A DNA stretch of 64,000 nucleotides from Ramlibacter sp. PS4R-6 (GTDB lineage: Bacteria; Pseudomonadota; Gammaproteobacteria; Burkholderiales; Burkholderiaceae_C). The first letter of the stretch is position 1; every line of letters starts with the position of its first letter. Both the position numbers and the translations under genes were made by a program. Shown in pieces: positions 28,234-37,905 of the stretch. The notes under the pieces are model-generated. The model was not told the origin of the DNA. It did not search any database and worked only from the letters and a program-made list of their open reading frames with translations. Where the stretch lies: assembly GCF_037572775.1 (NCBI RefSeq), contig NZ_JBBHKA010000001.1, positions 3,777,518 through 3,841,517 on the forward strand, written 5' to 3'.

Positions 28234-30428
28234 GGCGCGCCGACGAGCTTCATGGTCACGGTCACCGTCACCGTGACACCGTCGATGCTGCAGGTCATCG
28301 GCATCGACATCGTGATCATCGGATTGGACAGGCCCACGTCGGTGCCGGTGAACTGCTGCGTTCCCGAGCAACCAGCCGGCAAGGGCGCGTTCACCGGCAA
28401 CGTCAGCGAGTTGCCACCGAATCCGGCCGTCACGGTGATCGTGCCGTTGCCTTGCAGGCCCGGGGTATTGACTGCGGCTCGCTGGGTCTGCGTCGGGAAC
28501 CCGGGGACCGTCACGACGACATTGATGCCGACGACCATGCCCGGGGTCGAGTAGTTGACGCCGTGGGCCCCGGGTTGCGTGATGTCGCCCTGCACGACCA
28601 TGTTGATCACGCCGCCTCCCTGCCATGACGCATTGACGCTCGCCCCGTCGACGCTCGTGCTCACGCTCCCGCCCACGCCGATCGTGCCGGCCAGGCGTGT
28701 GGACCCGCCCGCGCCGACAACCGGTCGCGGCAGCTCGGCCGCCGCCCGGACGAAGGTGTCGGCCACGTGCGGCAGCACGACGTCCTGGACGAACGCCTGC
28801 CCGTTGCCAAGGGGATTGGCGGCATTCCTGAAGGTCCATCCGCTGCTCTGCGCAGCCTCGGTCTGCAGGTGCGCCAGGAAGACGTCGTCATTGGCGTAGC
28901 CGGCCGGCGGCGCATACGGGTTGGCGATGAAGGCGTTGGCTTCCTGGATCACTGCCGCGGGCAGGACGATGCTGCTGACGTCCATGTGCGTCCCGGTGCC
29001 GTGGTCCAGCGCATGGAGGATTTCCGCCGTCTTCAGGCCCACGGCGGTGCCATTGAGCTCCAGCACGGAGACGAACAGCGGCAACCCATTCATTTGCGGC
29101 AGGTTTGCCGAGCCCAGGTTGATGGCCCCATTGCGCGCGTCGATGGAAAAAGCGGCAGTCGCGTCGCCCGGGTCGCACTGGAAGCGGCCGGTCAGGTCGG
29201 TCATTCCCGATACGTTGGAGGGACCGCAAGCGAAGCGCACGCCCATCACGGCCCCATCCGTGAGGAATCCGTAGATGCCCGACGCGTTCGACCCCGGCGT
29301 CGTGATGCTGACGGCTGCAGACGAGGCGCCGGTCCCGATCGCATTCTTCGCCGCCGCGGTGCAGGCGTAGGTCGTGCCGCCGGTGAGGTCGCTCACGACG
29401 ATCGTCTTGGTCGTGCCCGTCGCGGTGCGCGTGATGCCCCCGCCCGTGCACGACGCGGAGTAGCCGGTCACCGCAGACCCGCCGTCGAAGGCCGGTGCGG
29501 CGAAGGTGACCGTGGCCTTCCCCTCGCCCGCTGTCGCCGTGACCAGCGTCGGCGCGCCGGGGGCGAGCGTCAGCAGCGCGAACGACGGGTCGGTCACGCC
29601 CACGAGGGTGCGCGCGGAAGTCGTGCTGGTGGCGGTCACCGCCGCGGCAATCGCGGCGCCGCGCGTGATGTTGTCGCTGGAGGAGTTGTAGTTCAGCCCC
29701 TGCTGCACGGCGAAGTAGAAGCCCACCGCGAACTTGTTGTCCAGGAGGTTGGCCACCTTGCCCCAGGTCGCGTCGCCCTTGAAGGTATGCGCGGAACCGA
29801 GCATGACGCGGATCAGGCTGCCGCGTGTGTCGGTGTGGGTGTCCAGGCGATTGGCCCAGTAGTTCACGTCGGCGTCCGGCGGAGCCGAGGCGCCGGTGCG
29901 CCCCAGCACGTTCTTGTAGATGATGCGCACGAAGTCCGCGTTGGACATGCCGGCGCTGTAGCCCGTGACGGAGGAAAATTGCACCGCCGCGCCGTAGAAG
30001 TTGTCGGCGATCGTGTCGATCGAGCGGCCGGCCCGGAACTGGCCGATCCAGTACGACAGGCCATCCGCATCGGGCACGCGGTTGAAGAAGGCGATGTAGA
30101 GCTCCACGAGCAACTGCAGGTCGGCCTGCGAAAGCGCCGCGGCGTTGGCGCCGACACCCAGGTTCACCGTGTAGTCGGAGAAGGCGACCGAAGCCGTGCC
30201 CGCGGGCACCTGCGTGGACGTGCTGCCCACCTTCTGGGACACGGTGTAGCCCGACGCCGTCTGCTCGATGTTGTAGCTGTTGCGCTTGCCGCTGAAGGTC
30301 GGGATGGCCGCGGTGGCAGCCATGCGCACATCGGCACTGGGGGCGGCAGGTGGCTCGCCGCCGCCGCACGCCGACAGCAAGCCGAGCTGGACCACGACCG
30401 GTGCCAGCCATCCAGGGATGCGTTTCAT
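28230..30428 (-). CDS. DUF4214/Fn3 lipoprotein with unassigned C-terminal region
   Basis: The 732-residue precursor has lipobox LSAC (Cys21), a DUF4214 domain (~100-240, with the same FFNRVPDADGLSYWI segment as its paralogue) and an Fn3-like domain (~290-385). A C-terminal ~345-residue region, rich in Gly, Thr and Val, does not match anything I recognise. That region contains GIYGFLTDGAVMGVRFACG and several beta-rich stretches, and ends in alternating Thr/Val. It is a paralogue of 24315-26255 over the first ~380 residues only. GAGGAGGGC precedes ATG 30428. Confidence 0.8.
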   Translation of the reverse strand: MKRIPGWLAPVVVQLGLLSACGGGEPPAAPSADVRMAATAAIPTFSGKRNSYNIEQTASGYTVSQKVGSTSTQVPAGTASVAFSDYTVNLGVGANAAALSQADLQLLVELYIAFFNRVPDADGLSYWIGQFRAGRSIDTIADNFYGAAVQFSSVTGYSAGMSNADFVRIIYKNVLGRTGASAPPDADVNYWANRLDTHTDTRGSLIRVMLGSAHTFKGDATWGKVANLLDNKFAVGFYFAVQQGLNYNSSSDNITRGAAIAAAVTATSTTSARTLVGVTDPSFALLTLAPGAPTLVTATAGEGKATVTFAAPAFDGGSAVTGYSASCTGGGITRTATGTTKTIVVSDLTGGTTYACTAAAKNAIGTGASSAAVSITTPGSNASGIYGFLTDGAVMGVRFACGPSNVSGMTDLTGRFQCDPGDATAAFSIDARNGAINLGSANLPQMNGLPLFVSVLELNGTAVGLKTAEILHALDHGTGTHMDVSSIVLPAAVIQEANAFIANPYAPPAGYANDDVFLAHLQTEAAQSSGWTFRNAANPLGNGQAFVQDVVLPHVADTFVRAAAELPRPVVGAGGSTRLAGTIGVGGSVSTSVDGASVNASWQGGGVINMVVQGDITQPGAHGVNYSTPGMVVGINVVVTVPGFPTQTQRAAVNTPGLQGNGTITVTAGFGGNSLTLPVNAPLPAGCSGTQQFTGTDVGLSNPMITMSMPMTCSIDGVTVTVTVTMKLVGAP

Positions 30429-30511
30429 GCGCGCCCTCCTCGCAGGAGAGGGCAAGATACGCCCGGGGTGCCCCAGGCGCAAGGGGACCCGCCCGGGAGG
30501 GGCCGAGCTCG

Positions 30512-31069
30512 CTACGAGTGCAGGCGGGAGTTCTTCGGCAGGTGCGCCATCAGGAACTCCATCTGGTCCGCCAGGATGCGGCGGTTGCGCAGGATGAAGT
30601 CCTCCCACAGGCTGGGCACATAAGGCGCGTACACCAGCGACATGTGCGCCTGCTCGGGCGTGCGGCTGCCCTTGCGGTGGTTGCAGGCCCGGCAGGCCGT
30701 CACCACGTTCATCCAGTGGTCCTTGCCGTTCTGCGCGAAGGGGATGATGTGCTCGCGGGTCAGCTCTTCCTCGTGGTGGTGGCTGCCGCAATAGGCGCAG
30801 ACGTTGCGGTCGCGCGCGAAGAGCTTGCTGTTCGTGAGGCCCGGCTTCAGGTCGAAGGGGTTGATGTTGGGCACGCCCTTCGTGCCGATGATGCTGCTGA
30901 CGGCGATCAGCGACTGGCGTCCGGTGACGGCGTTGTGGCCGCCGCGGAACACCGCGATCTCGCGGCCCGCCTCCCACCGCACCTCATCGGCGGCATAGTG
31001 CAGGACGGCCTGCTCCAGCGAGATCCACGACTGGGGCAGCCCCTGGGCCGACAACTTCAAGACCTTCAA
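30512..31069 (-). CDS. HNH endonuclease family protein
   Basis: The 185-residue protein carries a zinc-bound HNH motif: CAYCG, EHIIP, and CRACNHRKGSRTP. Solitary HNH proteins of this type are conserved in Burkholderiales, and the target is unknown. TTG 31069 is chosen: it gives the conserved start MKVLKLSAQGLPQSW and lies eight bases after AAAGGAG. The upstream in-frame extension to 31177 lacks both features. The divergent ribF gene begins 155 bases away. Confidence 0.88.
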   Translation of the reverse strand: MKVLKLSAQGLPQSWISLEQAVLHYAADEVRWEAGREIAVFRGGHNAVTGRQSLIAVSSIIGTKGVPNINPFDLKPGLTNSKLFARDRNVCAYCGSHHHEEELTREHIIPFAQNGKDHWMNVVTACRACNHRKGSRTPEQAHMSLVYAPYVPSLWEDFILRNRRILADQMEFLMAHLPKNSRLHS

Positions 31070-31223
31070 GACACGGACTCCTTTCGGTGCATCGAACACA
31101 TCCGGGAACGCTCTACAGCACAATATACCCTGATTTCGTGACCGGTCGCTCACGGCTGCCTGCGGGCCGTTGCGCAATCGGCACGAGCTGCTATCAAAAC
31201 GATATCAAGGCACCGCCCGCCGC

Positions 31224-32222
31224 ATGCACATCTTCCGAGGCTTCCACCATCCCGGCGTCGCGCCCGCGGCCGCCGTGACGATCGGCAACTTCGACGGCGT
31301 GCACCGCGGGCACCAGGCCATGCTGGCGCTGCTGAACAACGAGGCGAAGCACCGCGGCGTGCCCAGCTGCGTGCTCACCTTCGAGCCGCACCCGCGCGAC
31401 TTCTTCGCGGCGCTGGCGCGCAAGCCGGAGCTCGCGCCCGCCCGCGTCGCCACGCTGCGCGACAAGCTCACGGAACTCGCGCGCTGCGGCGTCGACCAGA
31501 CCGTCGTGCTCCCGTTCGACGCGCGGCTGTCGTCGCAGGTTCCCGGGGCCTTCATCGAGAACGTGCTGGTCCGGGGCCTGGGCGCGAAGTACGTGCTGGT
31601 CGGCGACGACTTCCGCTTCGGCGCCAAGCGGGCCGGCGACTACGCGATGCTCGATGCGGCCGGCGCCGCCAAGGGCTTCGACGTGGCGCGCATGAACAGC
31701 TACGAGGTGCACGGCCTGCGCGTGTCGAGTTCGGCCGTGCGCGAGGCCCTGGGCCGCGGCGACATGGACGCAACGGCGGCGCTGCTGGGGCGGCCCTACA
31801 GCATCAGCGGCCACGTGGTGCACGGTCGCAAGCTGGGGCGTGAGCTGGGCTTCAAGACGGTGAACCTTCGCTTCTCGCACTGGAAGCCGGCGGCCAGCGG
31901 CATCTTCGCCGTGCGCGTGCACGGCCTGGGCGACGCGCCGCTGGAAGGCGTGGCCAACCTCGGCATCCGGCCCTCGCTGGACCCGCAGGACGCCAACGGC
32001 GGCCGCGTGCTGCTGGAGACGCACTGCTTCGAGTGGCCGGCGCACCTCGGCGACGAGGGGGGCTACGGTAAAATCATCCGCGTGGAACTCCTGAACAAAC
32101 TCCACGACGAGCTCAAGTACGACGGCCTCGATGCGCTGAAGCAAGGCATCGCCCGCGACAGCGAGCAGGCGCGCGCGTTCTTCGCGTCCACGCGCCGCCA
32201 GACGACGCGCGATCGAATTTAA
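31224..32222 (+). CDS. ribF: bifunctional riboflavin kinase / FAD synthetase (RibF)
   Basis: RibF converts riboflavin to FMN and FAD. The 332-residue protein has the nucleotidyltransferase motif [13 protein letters not shown] at about residue 18 and, in the C-terminal kinase half, [15 protein letters not shown]. It precedes ileS and lspA, the standard proteobacterial order. No FMN riboswitch is visible in the 155-base leader region. ATG 31224 is preferred over the longer frame. Confidence 0.95.
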   Translation: MHIFRGFHHPGVAPAAAVTIGNFDGVHRGHQAMLALLNNEAKHRGVPSCVLTFEPHPRDFFAALARKPELAPARVATLRDKLTELARCGVDQTVVLPFDARLSSQVPGAFIENVLVRGLGAKYVLVGDDFRFGAKRAGDYAMLDAAGAAKGFDVARMNSYEVHGLRVSSSAVREALGRGDMDATAALLGRPYSISGHVVHGRKLGRELGFKTVNLRFSHWKPAASGIFAVRVHGLGDAPLEGVANLGIRPSLDPQDANGGRVLLETHCFEWPAHLGDEGGYGKIIRVELLNKLHDELKYDGLDALKQGIARDSEQARAFFASTRRQTTRDRI

Positions 32223-32232
32223 GGCGGCCGGC

Positions 32233-32278
32233 GTCTTTCGACCGAAAGACACCGGATGCCGGTCGAGCCCGGCATGAC
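32233..32278. repeat. bipartite palindromic intergenic repeat, copy C (inverted, diverged)
   Basis: GTCTTTCG-AC-CGAAAGAC (32233-32250) is followed by ATGCCGG (32256-32262) and CCGGCAT (32269-32275). Read on the minus strand it gives GTCATGCCGG...CCGGCATCCGGTGTCT, close to the constant part of the copies at 18142 and 37376. It lies between ribF and ileS. Confidence 0.65.
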
Positions 32279-32308
32279 AAGCACTCGTTCCGCTTTGCCG
32301 AGGATTCC

Positions 32309-35164
32309 ATGACAGACAAGACCGATTACCGCGCCACCCTCAACCTGCCCGACACGCCCTTCCCCATGCGCGGCGACCTGCCCAGGCGCGAGCCGGGCTG
32401 GGTCAAGGAGTGGGAAGACCAGGGCCTGTACAAGAAGCTGCGCGCGGCGCGCTGCAACCACGAGAAGTTCGTGCTGCACGACGGCCCGCCGTACGCCAAC
32501 GGCCAGATCCACATGGGCCACGCGGTCAACAAGATCCTGAAGGACATGATCGTGAAGGCGCGCCAGCTCAAGGGCCTGGACGCGGCCTACATCCCGGGCT
32601 GGGACTGCCACGGCCTGCCCATCGAGAACGCCATCGAGAAGCAGTTCGGCCGCAACCTGTCGCGCGACGAGATGCAGGCCAAGAGCCGCGCGTACGCCAC
32701 CGAGCAGATCGGCATCCAGATGGGCGACTTCAAGCGCCTGGGCGTGCTGGGCGACTGGGACCACCCGTACCGCACGATGGATTTCGTGAACGAGGCGGCC
32801 GAGATCCGCGCGTTCAAGCGCGTGATCGAGCGTGGCTTCGTCTACCGGGGCCTCAAGCCCGTGTACTGGTGCTTCGACTGCGGCTCGTCGCTGGCCGAAT
32901 TCGAGATCGAGTACGCCGACAAGAAGTCGCAGACGCTCGACGTGGGCTTCGCCGCCGACGAGCCGAAGAAGGTGCTCGACGCCTTCGGGCTCGACAAGGC
33001 GCCCAAGAAGGACATCTTCGCGATGATCTGGACCACCACCGCGTGGACCATCCCCGCGAACCAGGCGCTCAACCTGAATCCCGAAATCATCTACGCGCTG
33101 GTGGACACCGAACGCGGGATGATCATCGTGGCCGAGACGCTGGTGGAGGCCGTGCTCAAGCGCTACGGCCTGCACGGCAAGGTGCTGTCCACGGTGGAAG
33201 GCGAGGCGCTGGCCGGGCTGAACTTCCGCCACCCGCTGTATGACGTGGACGCCGGCTACAAGCGCCTGTCCCCCGTGTACCTCGCCGACTACGCGACGGC
33301 CGAGGACGGCACCGGCATCGTCCACTCGTCGCCCGCCTACGGCCTGGACGACTTCAACTCGTGCATCGCGCACGGCCTCGCGTACGACGCCATCCTCAAT
33401 CCCGTGCAGGGCAACGGCTCGTACGCGCCGGACTTCCCGCTGTTCGGCGGCCTGAACATCTGGAAGGCCGTGCCCGTGATCATCGACAAGATCAAGGAAG
33501 CCGGGCGCCTGTTCGCCACCGAAGGCATCACGCACAGCTACCCGCACTGCTGGCGCCACAAGACGCCGGTGATCTACCGCGCGGCGGCGCAGTGGTTCAT
33601 CCGCATGGACGAGGGTGAAGGCGTCTTCACCAAGGACAAGGCGCCCAAGACGCTGCGCCAGATGGCGCTCGATGCGATCGAGGAAACGGGCTTCTACCCC
33701 GAGAACGGCAAGGCGCGCCTGCGCGACATGATCGCGGGCCGCCCGGACTGGTGCATCTCGCGCCAGCGCAGCTGGGGCGTGCCCCTGCCCTTCTTCCTGC
33801 ACAAGGATTCGGGCGAATTGCATCCGAAGACGATGGAAATCCTCGACATCGCCGCCGGCATGGTCGAGAAGGGCGGCATCGAGGCGTGGAGCAAGGCCAC
33901 GACCGAGGACATCCTGGCGCGCGTGGGCGCAGGCGCCGATGCGCCCGCGTACACCAAGAGCAACGACATCCTCGAGGTGTGGTTCGACTCGGGCACCACG
34001 CACACCACGGTGCTGCGCACCTCGCACGAAGGCTCGGCGCACGAGAGCGGCCCCGAGGCCGACCTGTACCTCGAAGGCCACGACCAGCACCGCGGCTGGT
34101 TCCACTCGTCGCTGCTCACGGCCTGCGCCATGTACGGCCGCGCGCCCTACCGCGGCCTGCTCACGCACGGCTTCACGGTCGATGCGCAGGGCCGCAAGAT
34201 GAGCAAGTCGCTGGGCAACGGCATCGAGCCGCAGGAAGTGAACAAGAAGCTCGGCGCGGAGATCGTGCGCCTGTGGGTGGCCGCGTCCGACTACTCGGGC
34301 GACATCGCCGGCGACGACAAGATCCTCGCGCGCGTGGTGGACGCCTACCGCCGCATCCGCAACACGCTCCGCTTCCTGCTGGCGAACACCAGCGACTTCG
34401 ATCCCGCGAAGGACGCCGTGCCGGTGGCCGAGATGTTCGAGATCGACCGCTATGCGCTGTCGCGCGCGGCCGAGTTCCAGCAGGAGGTGCTGGCGCACTA
34501 CGAGGTGTACGAGTTCCACCCCGTCGTCGCCAAGCTGCAGGTGTACTGCTCCGAGGACCTGGGCGCGTTCTACCTGGACGTGCTGAAGGACCGCCTGTAC
34601 ACCACCCCGCCCAAGTCGCTGGCGCGGCGCAGCGCGCAGACGGCGCTGTGGAACATCACGCACGCCATGCTGCGCTGGATGGCGCCTTTCCTGTCTTTCA
34701 CGGCCGAAGAAGCCTGGAAGATCTTCGGCAGCTCCGAATCGATCTTCCTGGAGACCTACGCCGAGATCGGTGCACCCGACGCGGCGCTGATCGGCAAGTG
34801 GACGCGCATCCGCGCGGCCCGCGAGATGGTCAACAAGGAAATCGAGTCGCTGCGCGAGGCCGGCCAGGTCGGCTCGTCGCTGCAGGCCACCGTGGACCTC
34901 ACCGTGCCCATGCACCAGCACCCGGAGCTCTTCGAAGCCCTCGCAAGCCTGGAGGACGACCTGCGTTTCGTCTTCATCACGTCGAAGGCCGAGGTGGAGG
35001 CGGGCGAACAGATGTCGATCAGCGTCAAGCCCTCGCTGGGCGTCAAGTGCGAGCGCTGCTGGCACTGGCGCGAGGACGTCGGCAGCGACAAGGCGCATCC
35101 GCTCATTTGCGGCCGTTGCTCGTCGAACCTGTTCGGCGCAGGCGAAGCGAGGAAGTTCGCCTGA
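32309..35164 (+). CDS. ileS: isoleucyl-tRNA synthetase
   Basis: The 951-residue class I synthetase charges tRNA-Ile. The HIGH-type motif is [16 protein letters not shown] near residue 58 and the KMSKS loop is [15 protein letters not shown]. The CP1 editing domain lies between them. The C-terminal zinc site is CERCWHW...[10 protein letters not shown]. Length is normal. The stop overlaps the lspA start by one base (TGATG), so the two are coupled. Confidence 0.97.
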   Translation: MTDKTDYRATLNLPDTPFPMRGDLPRREPGWVKEWEDQGLYKKLRAARCNHEKFVLHDGPPYANGQIHMGHAVNKILKDMIVKARQLKGLDAAYIPGWDCHGLPIENAIEKQFGRNLSRDEMQAKSRAYATEQIGIQMGDFKRLGVLGDWDHPYRTMDFVNEAAEIRAFKRVIERGFVYRGLKPVYWCFDCGSSLAEFEIEYADKKSQTLDVGFAADEPKKVLDAFGLDKAPKKDIFAMIWTTTAWTIPANQALNLNPEIIYALVDTERGMIIVAETLVEAVLKRYGLHGKVLSTVEGEALAGLNFRHPLYDVDAGYKRLSPVYLADYATAEDGTGIVHSSPAYGLDDFNSCIAHGLAYDAILNPVQGNGSYAPDFPLFGGLNIWKAVPVIIDKIKEAGRLFATEGITHSYPHCWRHKTPVIYRAAAQWFIRMDEGEGVFTKDKAPKTLRQMALDAIEETGFYPENGKARLRDMIAGRPDWCISRQRSWGVPLPFFLHKDSGELHPKTMEILDIAAGMVEKGGIEAWSKATTEDILARVGAGADAPAYTKSNDILEVWFDSGTTHTTVLRTSHEGSAHESGPEADLYLEGHDQHRGWFHSSLLTACAMYGRAPYRGLLTHGFTVDAQGRKMSKSLGNGIEPQEVNKKLGAEIVRLWVAASDYSGDIAGDDKILARVVDAYRRIRNTLRFLLANTSDFDPAKDAVPVAEMFEIDRYALSRAAEFQQEVLAHYEVYEFHPVVAKLQVYCSEDLGAFYLDVLKDRLYTTPPKSLARRSAQTALWNITHAMLRWMAPFLSFTAEEAWKIFGSSESIFLETYAEIGAPDAALIGKWTRIRAAREMVNKEIESLREAGQVGSSLQATVDLTVPMHQHPELFEALASLEDDLRFVFITSKAEVEAGEQMSISVKPSLGVKCERCWHWREDVGSDKAHPLICGRCSSNLFGAGEARKFA

Positions 35165-35658
35165 TGGCCCGCGGCAGCACGCAGGGCAGCTGGATGCCTT
35201 GGCTGGCGCTTGCGCTGGCCATCTTCCTCCTCGACCAGCTCACCAAGGTCATGATCCTGGGCTACTACCGGCTGGGCGACTCGACCTACGTCACGAGCTT
35301 CTTCAACGTCGTGCGCGCGCACAACACGGGCGCCGCCTTCTCGTTCCTCGCGGCCGCCTCGGGCTGGCAGCGCTGGCTGTTCACCGGCATCGGCATCGCG
35401 GCGGCGATCTTCATCGTCTACCTGCTGCGCTCGCACGCGGGCCAGAGGCTCTTTTCCTTCTCGCTCGCCTGCATCCTGGGCGGGGCGGTGGGCAACGTGG
35501 TCGACCGCCTGGTCCACGGCTACGTGGTGGACTTCATCCAGGTCCACTGGAGCAACACGTATTACTTCCCGGCCTTCAACGTGGCCGACAGCGCCATCAC
35601 CATCGGCGCCGTGTGTCTGATCCTCGACGAATTGCGCAGGATCCGGCGCACGGGTTAA
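35164..35658 (+). CDS. lspA: lipoprotein signal peptidase (LspA)
   Basis: LspA cleaves the signal peptide of diacylglyceryl prolipoproteins in the inner membrane. The 164-residue protein has four hydrophobic segments. The catalytic aspartates are in [15 protein letters not shown] and [11 protein letters not shown], and NTGAAFSF is conserved. It serves, among others, the lipoproteins encoded at 24315, 26345 and 28230. Confidence 0.96.
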   Translation: MARGSTQGSWMPWLALALAIFLLDQLTKVMILGYYRLGDSTYVTSFFNVVRAHNTGAAFSFLAAASGWQRWLFTGIGIAAAIFIVYLLRSHAGQRLFSFSLACILGGAVGNVVDRLVHGYVVDFIQVHWSNTYYFPAFNVADSAITIGAVCLILDELRRIRRTG

Positions 35659-35681
35659 TACCGTCGGCGCGCGGCGGGGCG

Positions 35682-35699
35682 TATAGTTGATCAGTCAAC
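35682..35699 (+). promoter_or_regulatory. -10-like element and palindrome abutting the Na/Pi transporter start
   Basis: TATAGT at 35682-35687 and the palindrome GTTGA-TCAG-TCAAC (35686-35699) end directly before ATG 35701. No Shine-Dalgarno is present. If TATAGT is the -10, transcription starts within a few bases of the ATG and the messenger would be leaderless. Confidence 0.4.
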
Positions 35700-35700
35700 G

Positions 35701-37377
35701 ATGAAGCACCTGCTCAATCTCCTGGCGGCGATCGCGCTGCTGGTCTGGGGCACCCAGCTCGTGCGCGCCGGCATCCTGCGCGTCTTCGGCGCCAACCTCC
35801 GCAACGTGATCGCGCACAGCGTGGCCAACCGCTGGGCCGCGCTCATTTCCGGGCTGGGCGTCACCGCGCTGGTCCAGTCCAGCACCGCCACCGCCCTCAT
35901 CGTCTCCTCCTTCGTCGGGCAAGGGCTGGTTGCCCTGCCGCTGGCGCTGGCCGTGATGCTGGGCGCGGACATCGGCACCAGCCTGATGGCCGTGGTCTTC
36001 TCCTTCGACCTGTCGTGGCTGTCGCCGCTGTTCATCTTCGTCGGCGTGGTCTTCTACGTGTCGCGCCAGGCCACCCTCGTCGGGCGCATCGGGCGCATCT
36101 TCATCGGCCTGGGCCTGATGCTGCTGGCGCTGCGGCTGGTGCAGTCGTCCACGGAGATCATCACGCAGTCGCCGGTGGTGAAGGGCCTGCTCAACTCGAT
36201 CTCCAGCGACCTGCTGCTGGAGATCACGGTGGGCGCCTTCCTGTCCGTCATCTCCTATTCGAGCCTGGCCATCGTGCTGCTCACGGCCACCATGGCGCAT
36301 ACCGGCCTGGTCCCGCTCGAGTCCGCGATGGGCCTGGTGCTGGGCGCCAACCTCGGCAGCGGGCTGCTGGCCGTGCTCACCACGGCCAAGGCCACCGTGG
36401 AAGTGCGGCAGGTGCCCGTGGGCAACCTGGTCTTCAAGGGCATCGGCGTGCTGCTGATGGCGCCGCTGGCCGGCCTGTGGCTGCGCCACGTGCGCCCCTA
36501 CGTCAACGACCCGGCGACGCTGGTGGTGCTGTTCCACCTGTGCTTCAACGTAGCCGTGTCCATCGTCTTCATCGGCTTCACGCACATCGTCGCGCGATGG
36601 GTCGAGGCCTGGCTGCCCAAGCCCGACAAGTCGCGCGTGTCGGGGCGGCCGCACCACCTCGACCCTTCGGCCCTCGCAACGCCGTCCCTGGCGATCTCCT
36701 GCGCGGCGCGGGAGGCGCTGCACCAGGCCGACGTGGTGGAGACCATGCTGGTCGGCCTGCTGCAGGTGATCCGCAACAACGACCTGCGCCTGGCCGAAGA
36801 CCTGCGCAAGCTCGACGACCAGGTCGACGAGCTGTACTCGGCCATCAAGTACTACCTGACCAAGATCTCGCGCGAGGCGCTGGGCGAGGAGGAAAGCCGC
36901 CGCTGGACCGACATCATCAGCTTCACCATCAACATGGAGCAGGTGGGCGACATCATCGAGCGCGTGATCATCGACGTCGAGGACAAGAAGATCAAGAAGG
37001 GCCGCAGCTTCTCCGATGCCGGCATGGCCGAGATCTGCGAGCTGCACGCGCGCCTGATCGACAACCTGCGCCTGGGCATGAGCGTGTTCCTCAACGGCTC
37101 GGTGCGCGACGCGCAGAAGCTCCTCGAGGAGAAGGCGCGCTTCCGCGACCTGGAGCGCGCCTATGCCTCCACGCACCTCACGCGGCTGTCGGGCAACACG
37201 CCGCAAAGCATCGAGACGAGTTCGCTGCACATCGACCTGATCAGCGACCTCAAGCGCATCAATTCGCACATCTGCTCGATCGCCTACCCGATCCTGGATT
37301 CGGCCGGCGCGCTCGCGCCGAACCGCCTGCGCCAGCAGGAGCCCGCGCCCGACGGCGCGATGCTGATGCCGAAGTGA
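35701..37377 (+). CDS. Na+/phosphate cotransporter family protein with PhoU-like tail
   Basis: The 558-residue protein has two NptA-type Na/Pi repeats, each with a QSSTA-like motif: GVTALVQSSTATALIVSS, and later ISYSSLAIVLLTATMAH with a degenerate version. Eight or more membrane helices end near residue 300. A cytoplasmic PhoU-like helical domain occupies ~330-540. The family exports or imports phosphate with sodium. The conserved start MKHLLNLLAAIALLVWGT supports ATG 35701 despite the missing ribosome-binding site. The stop codon is the first part of repeat copy B. Confidence 0.92.
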   Translation: MKHLLNLLAAIALLVWGTQLVRAGILRVFGANLRNVIAHSVANRWAALISGLGVTALVQSSTATALIVSSFVGQGLVALPLALAVMLGADIGTSLMAVVFSFDLSWLSPLFIFVGVVFYVSRQATLVGRIGRIFIGLGLMLLALRLVQSSTEIITQSPVVKGLLNSISSDLLLEITVGAFLSVISYSSLAIVLLTATMAHTGLVPLESAMGLVLGANLGSGLLAVLTTAKATVEVRQVPVGNLVFKGIGVLLMAPLAGLWLRHVRPYVNDPATLVVLFHLCFNVAVSIVFIGFTHIVARWVEAWLPKPDKSRVSGRPHHLDPSALATPSLAISCAAREALHQADVVETMLVGLLQVIRNNDLRLAEDLRKLDDQVDELYSAIKYYLTKISREALGEEESRRWTDIISFTINMEQVGDIIERVIIDVEDKKIKKGRSFSDAGMAEICELHARLIDNLRLGMSVFLNGSVRDAQKLLEEKARFRDLERAYASTHLTRLSGNTPQSIETSSLHIDLISDLKRINSHICSIAYPILDSAGALAPNRLRQQEPAPDGAMLMPK

Positions 37378-37421
37378 CCTTCGCGTACGCGAAGGTCATC
37401 CCGGCGCAGGCCGGGATCCAG
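37376..37421. repeat. bipartite palindromic intergenic repeat, copy B
   Basis: A perfect 10-bp hairpin GACCTTCGCG-TA-CGCGAAGGTC (37376-37397) is joined to the constant hairpin ATCCCGGC-GCAG-GCCGGGAT and CCAGTGTCT. It fills the 48 bases between the convergent stop codons of the transporter and the response regulator, and its first hairpin overlaps the transporter stop. It may act as a bidirectional barrier or terminator. Confidence 0.75.
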
Positions 37422-37425
37422 TGTC

Positions 37426-37806
37426 TCAGGTGACGTCCTCACGCACGGTGAGGCAGTACGCCACCAGCTTCTCGATCTCCGTCGATTTGTCGAACACCGC
37501 ATCGGCGCCGAGCTGAGCGCAGCGCGAGCGGATGTCCTGGGTGGCGTGGTTGGAGAGCACGACGAGCTTCTGCGTCGGCTTGCGCGCGCGGCAGGCGGCG
37601 ACGACGTTCAGGCCGTTGCCCTCCTTGAGGAAGAGGTCGACGATGGCGAGGTCCCAGTGGTCGTCGTTCGCGGCCAGCCAGCTCTTGCCTTCCTGCTCGG
37701 TGTCGGCCGTGCCCACGGATTCGACCTCGGCCAGCTCCGCCAGCGTCTCGATGAGGTTGTCGCGGATGGTGGGACTGTCCTCGACGATGTAAGTGCGGAA
37801 CGGCAT
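37426..37806 (-). CDS. single-domain response regulator
   Basis: The 126-residue protein is a receiver domain only. The acidic pocket is VEDSPTIRDN, the phosphoacceptor Asp57 is in DLAIVDLFL, and the conserved Ser and Lys lie in VVLSNHA and DAVFDKS. There is no output domain. No histidine kinase is encoded nearby, so its partner and output are unknown. Confidence 0.9.
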   Translation of the reverse strand: MPFRTYIVEDSPTIRDNLIETLAELAEVESVGTADTEQEGKSWLAANDDHWDLAIVDLFLKEGNGLNVVAACRARKPTQKLVVLSNHATQDIRSRCAQLGADAVFDKSTEIEKLVAYCLTVREDVT

Positions 37807-37905
37807 GAGCTGGTGTCTCCCTCTTGGAGCCACTCTAGGAACGGAAGTGAGGGCGCGCTGCCGTCCCGCGCAGGCGATGCCTGTAGTCATCCGCTGGCAA
37901 CGCGG

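Noticed and set aside
24315..30428. Possible tandem repeat or CRISPR array
   Set aside because: The similarity is between two coding paralogues, with no short regular repeats and spacers.
31070..31223. FMN riboswitch before ribF
   Set aside because: None of the conserved riboswitch stems are visible in the 155 bases.
32219..35098. 959-codon open frame antisense to ileS
   Set aside because: It mirrors the codon structure of ileS in GC-rich DNA, is rich in His, Arg, Val and Leu, and has no recognisable domain.
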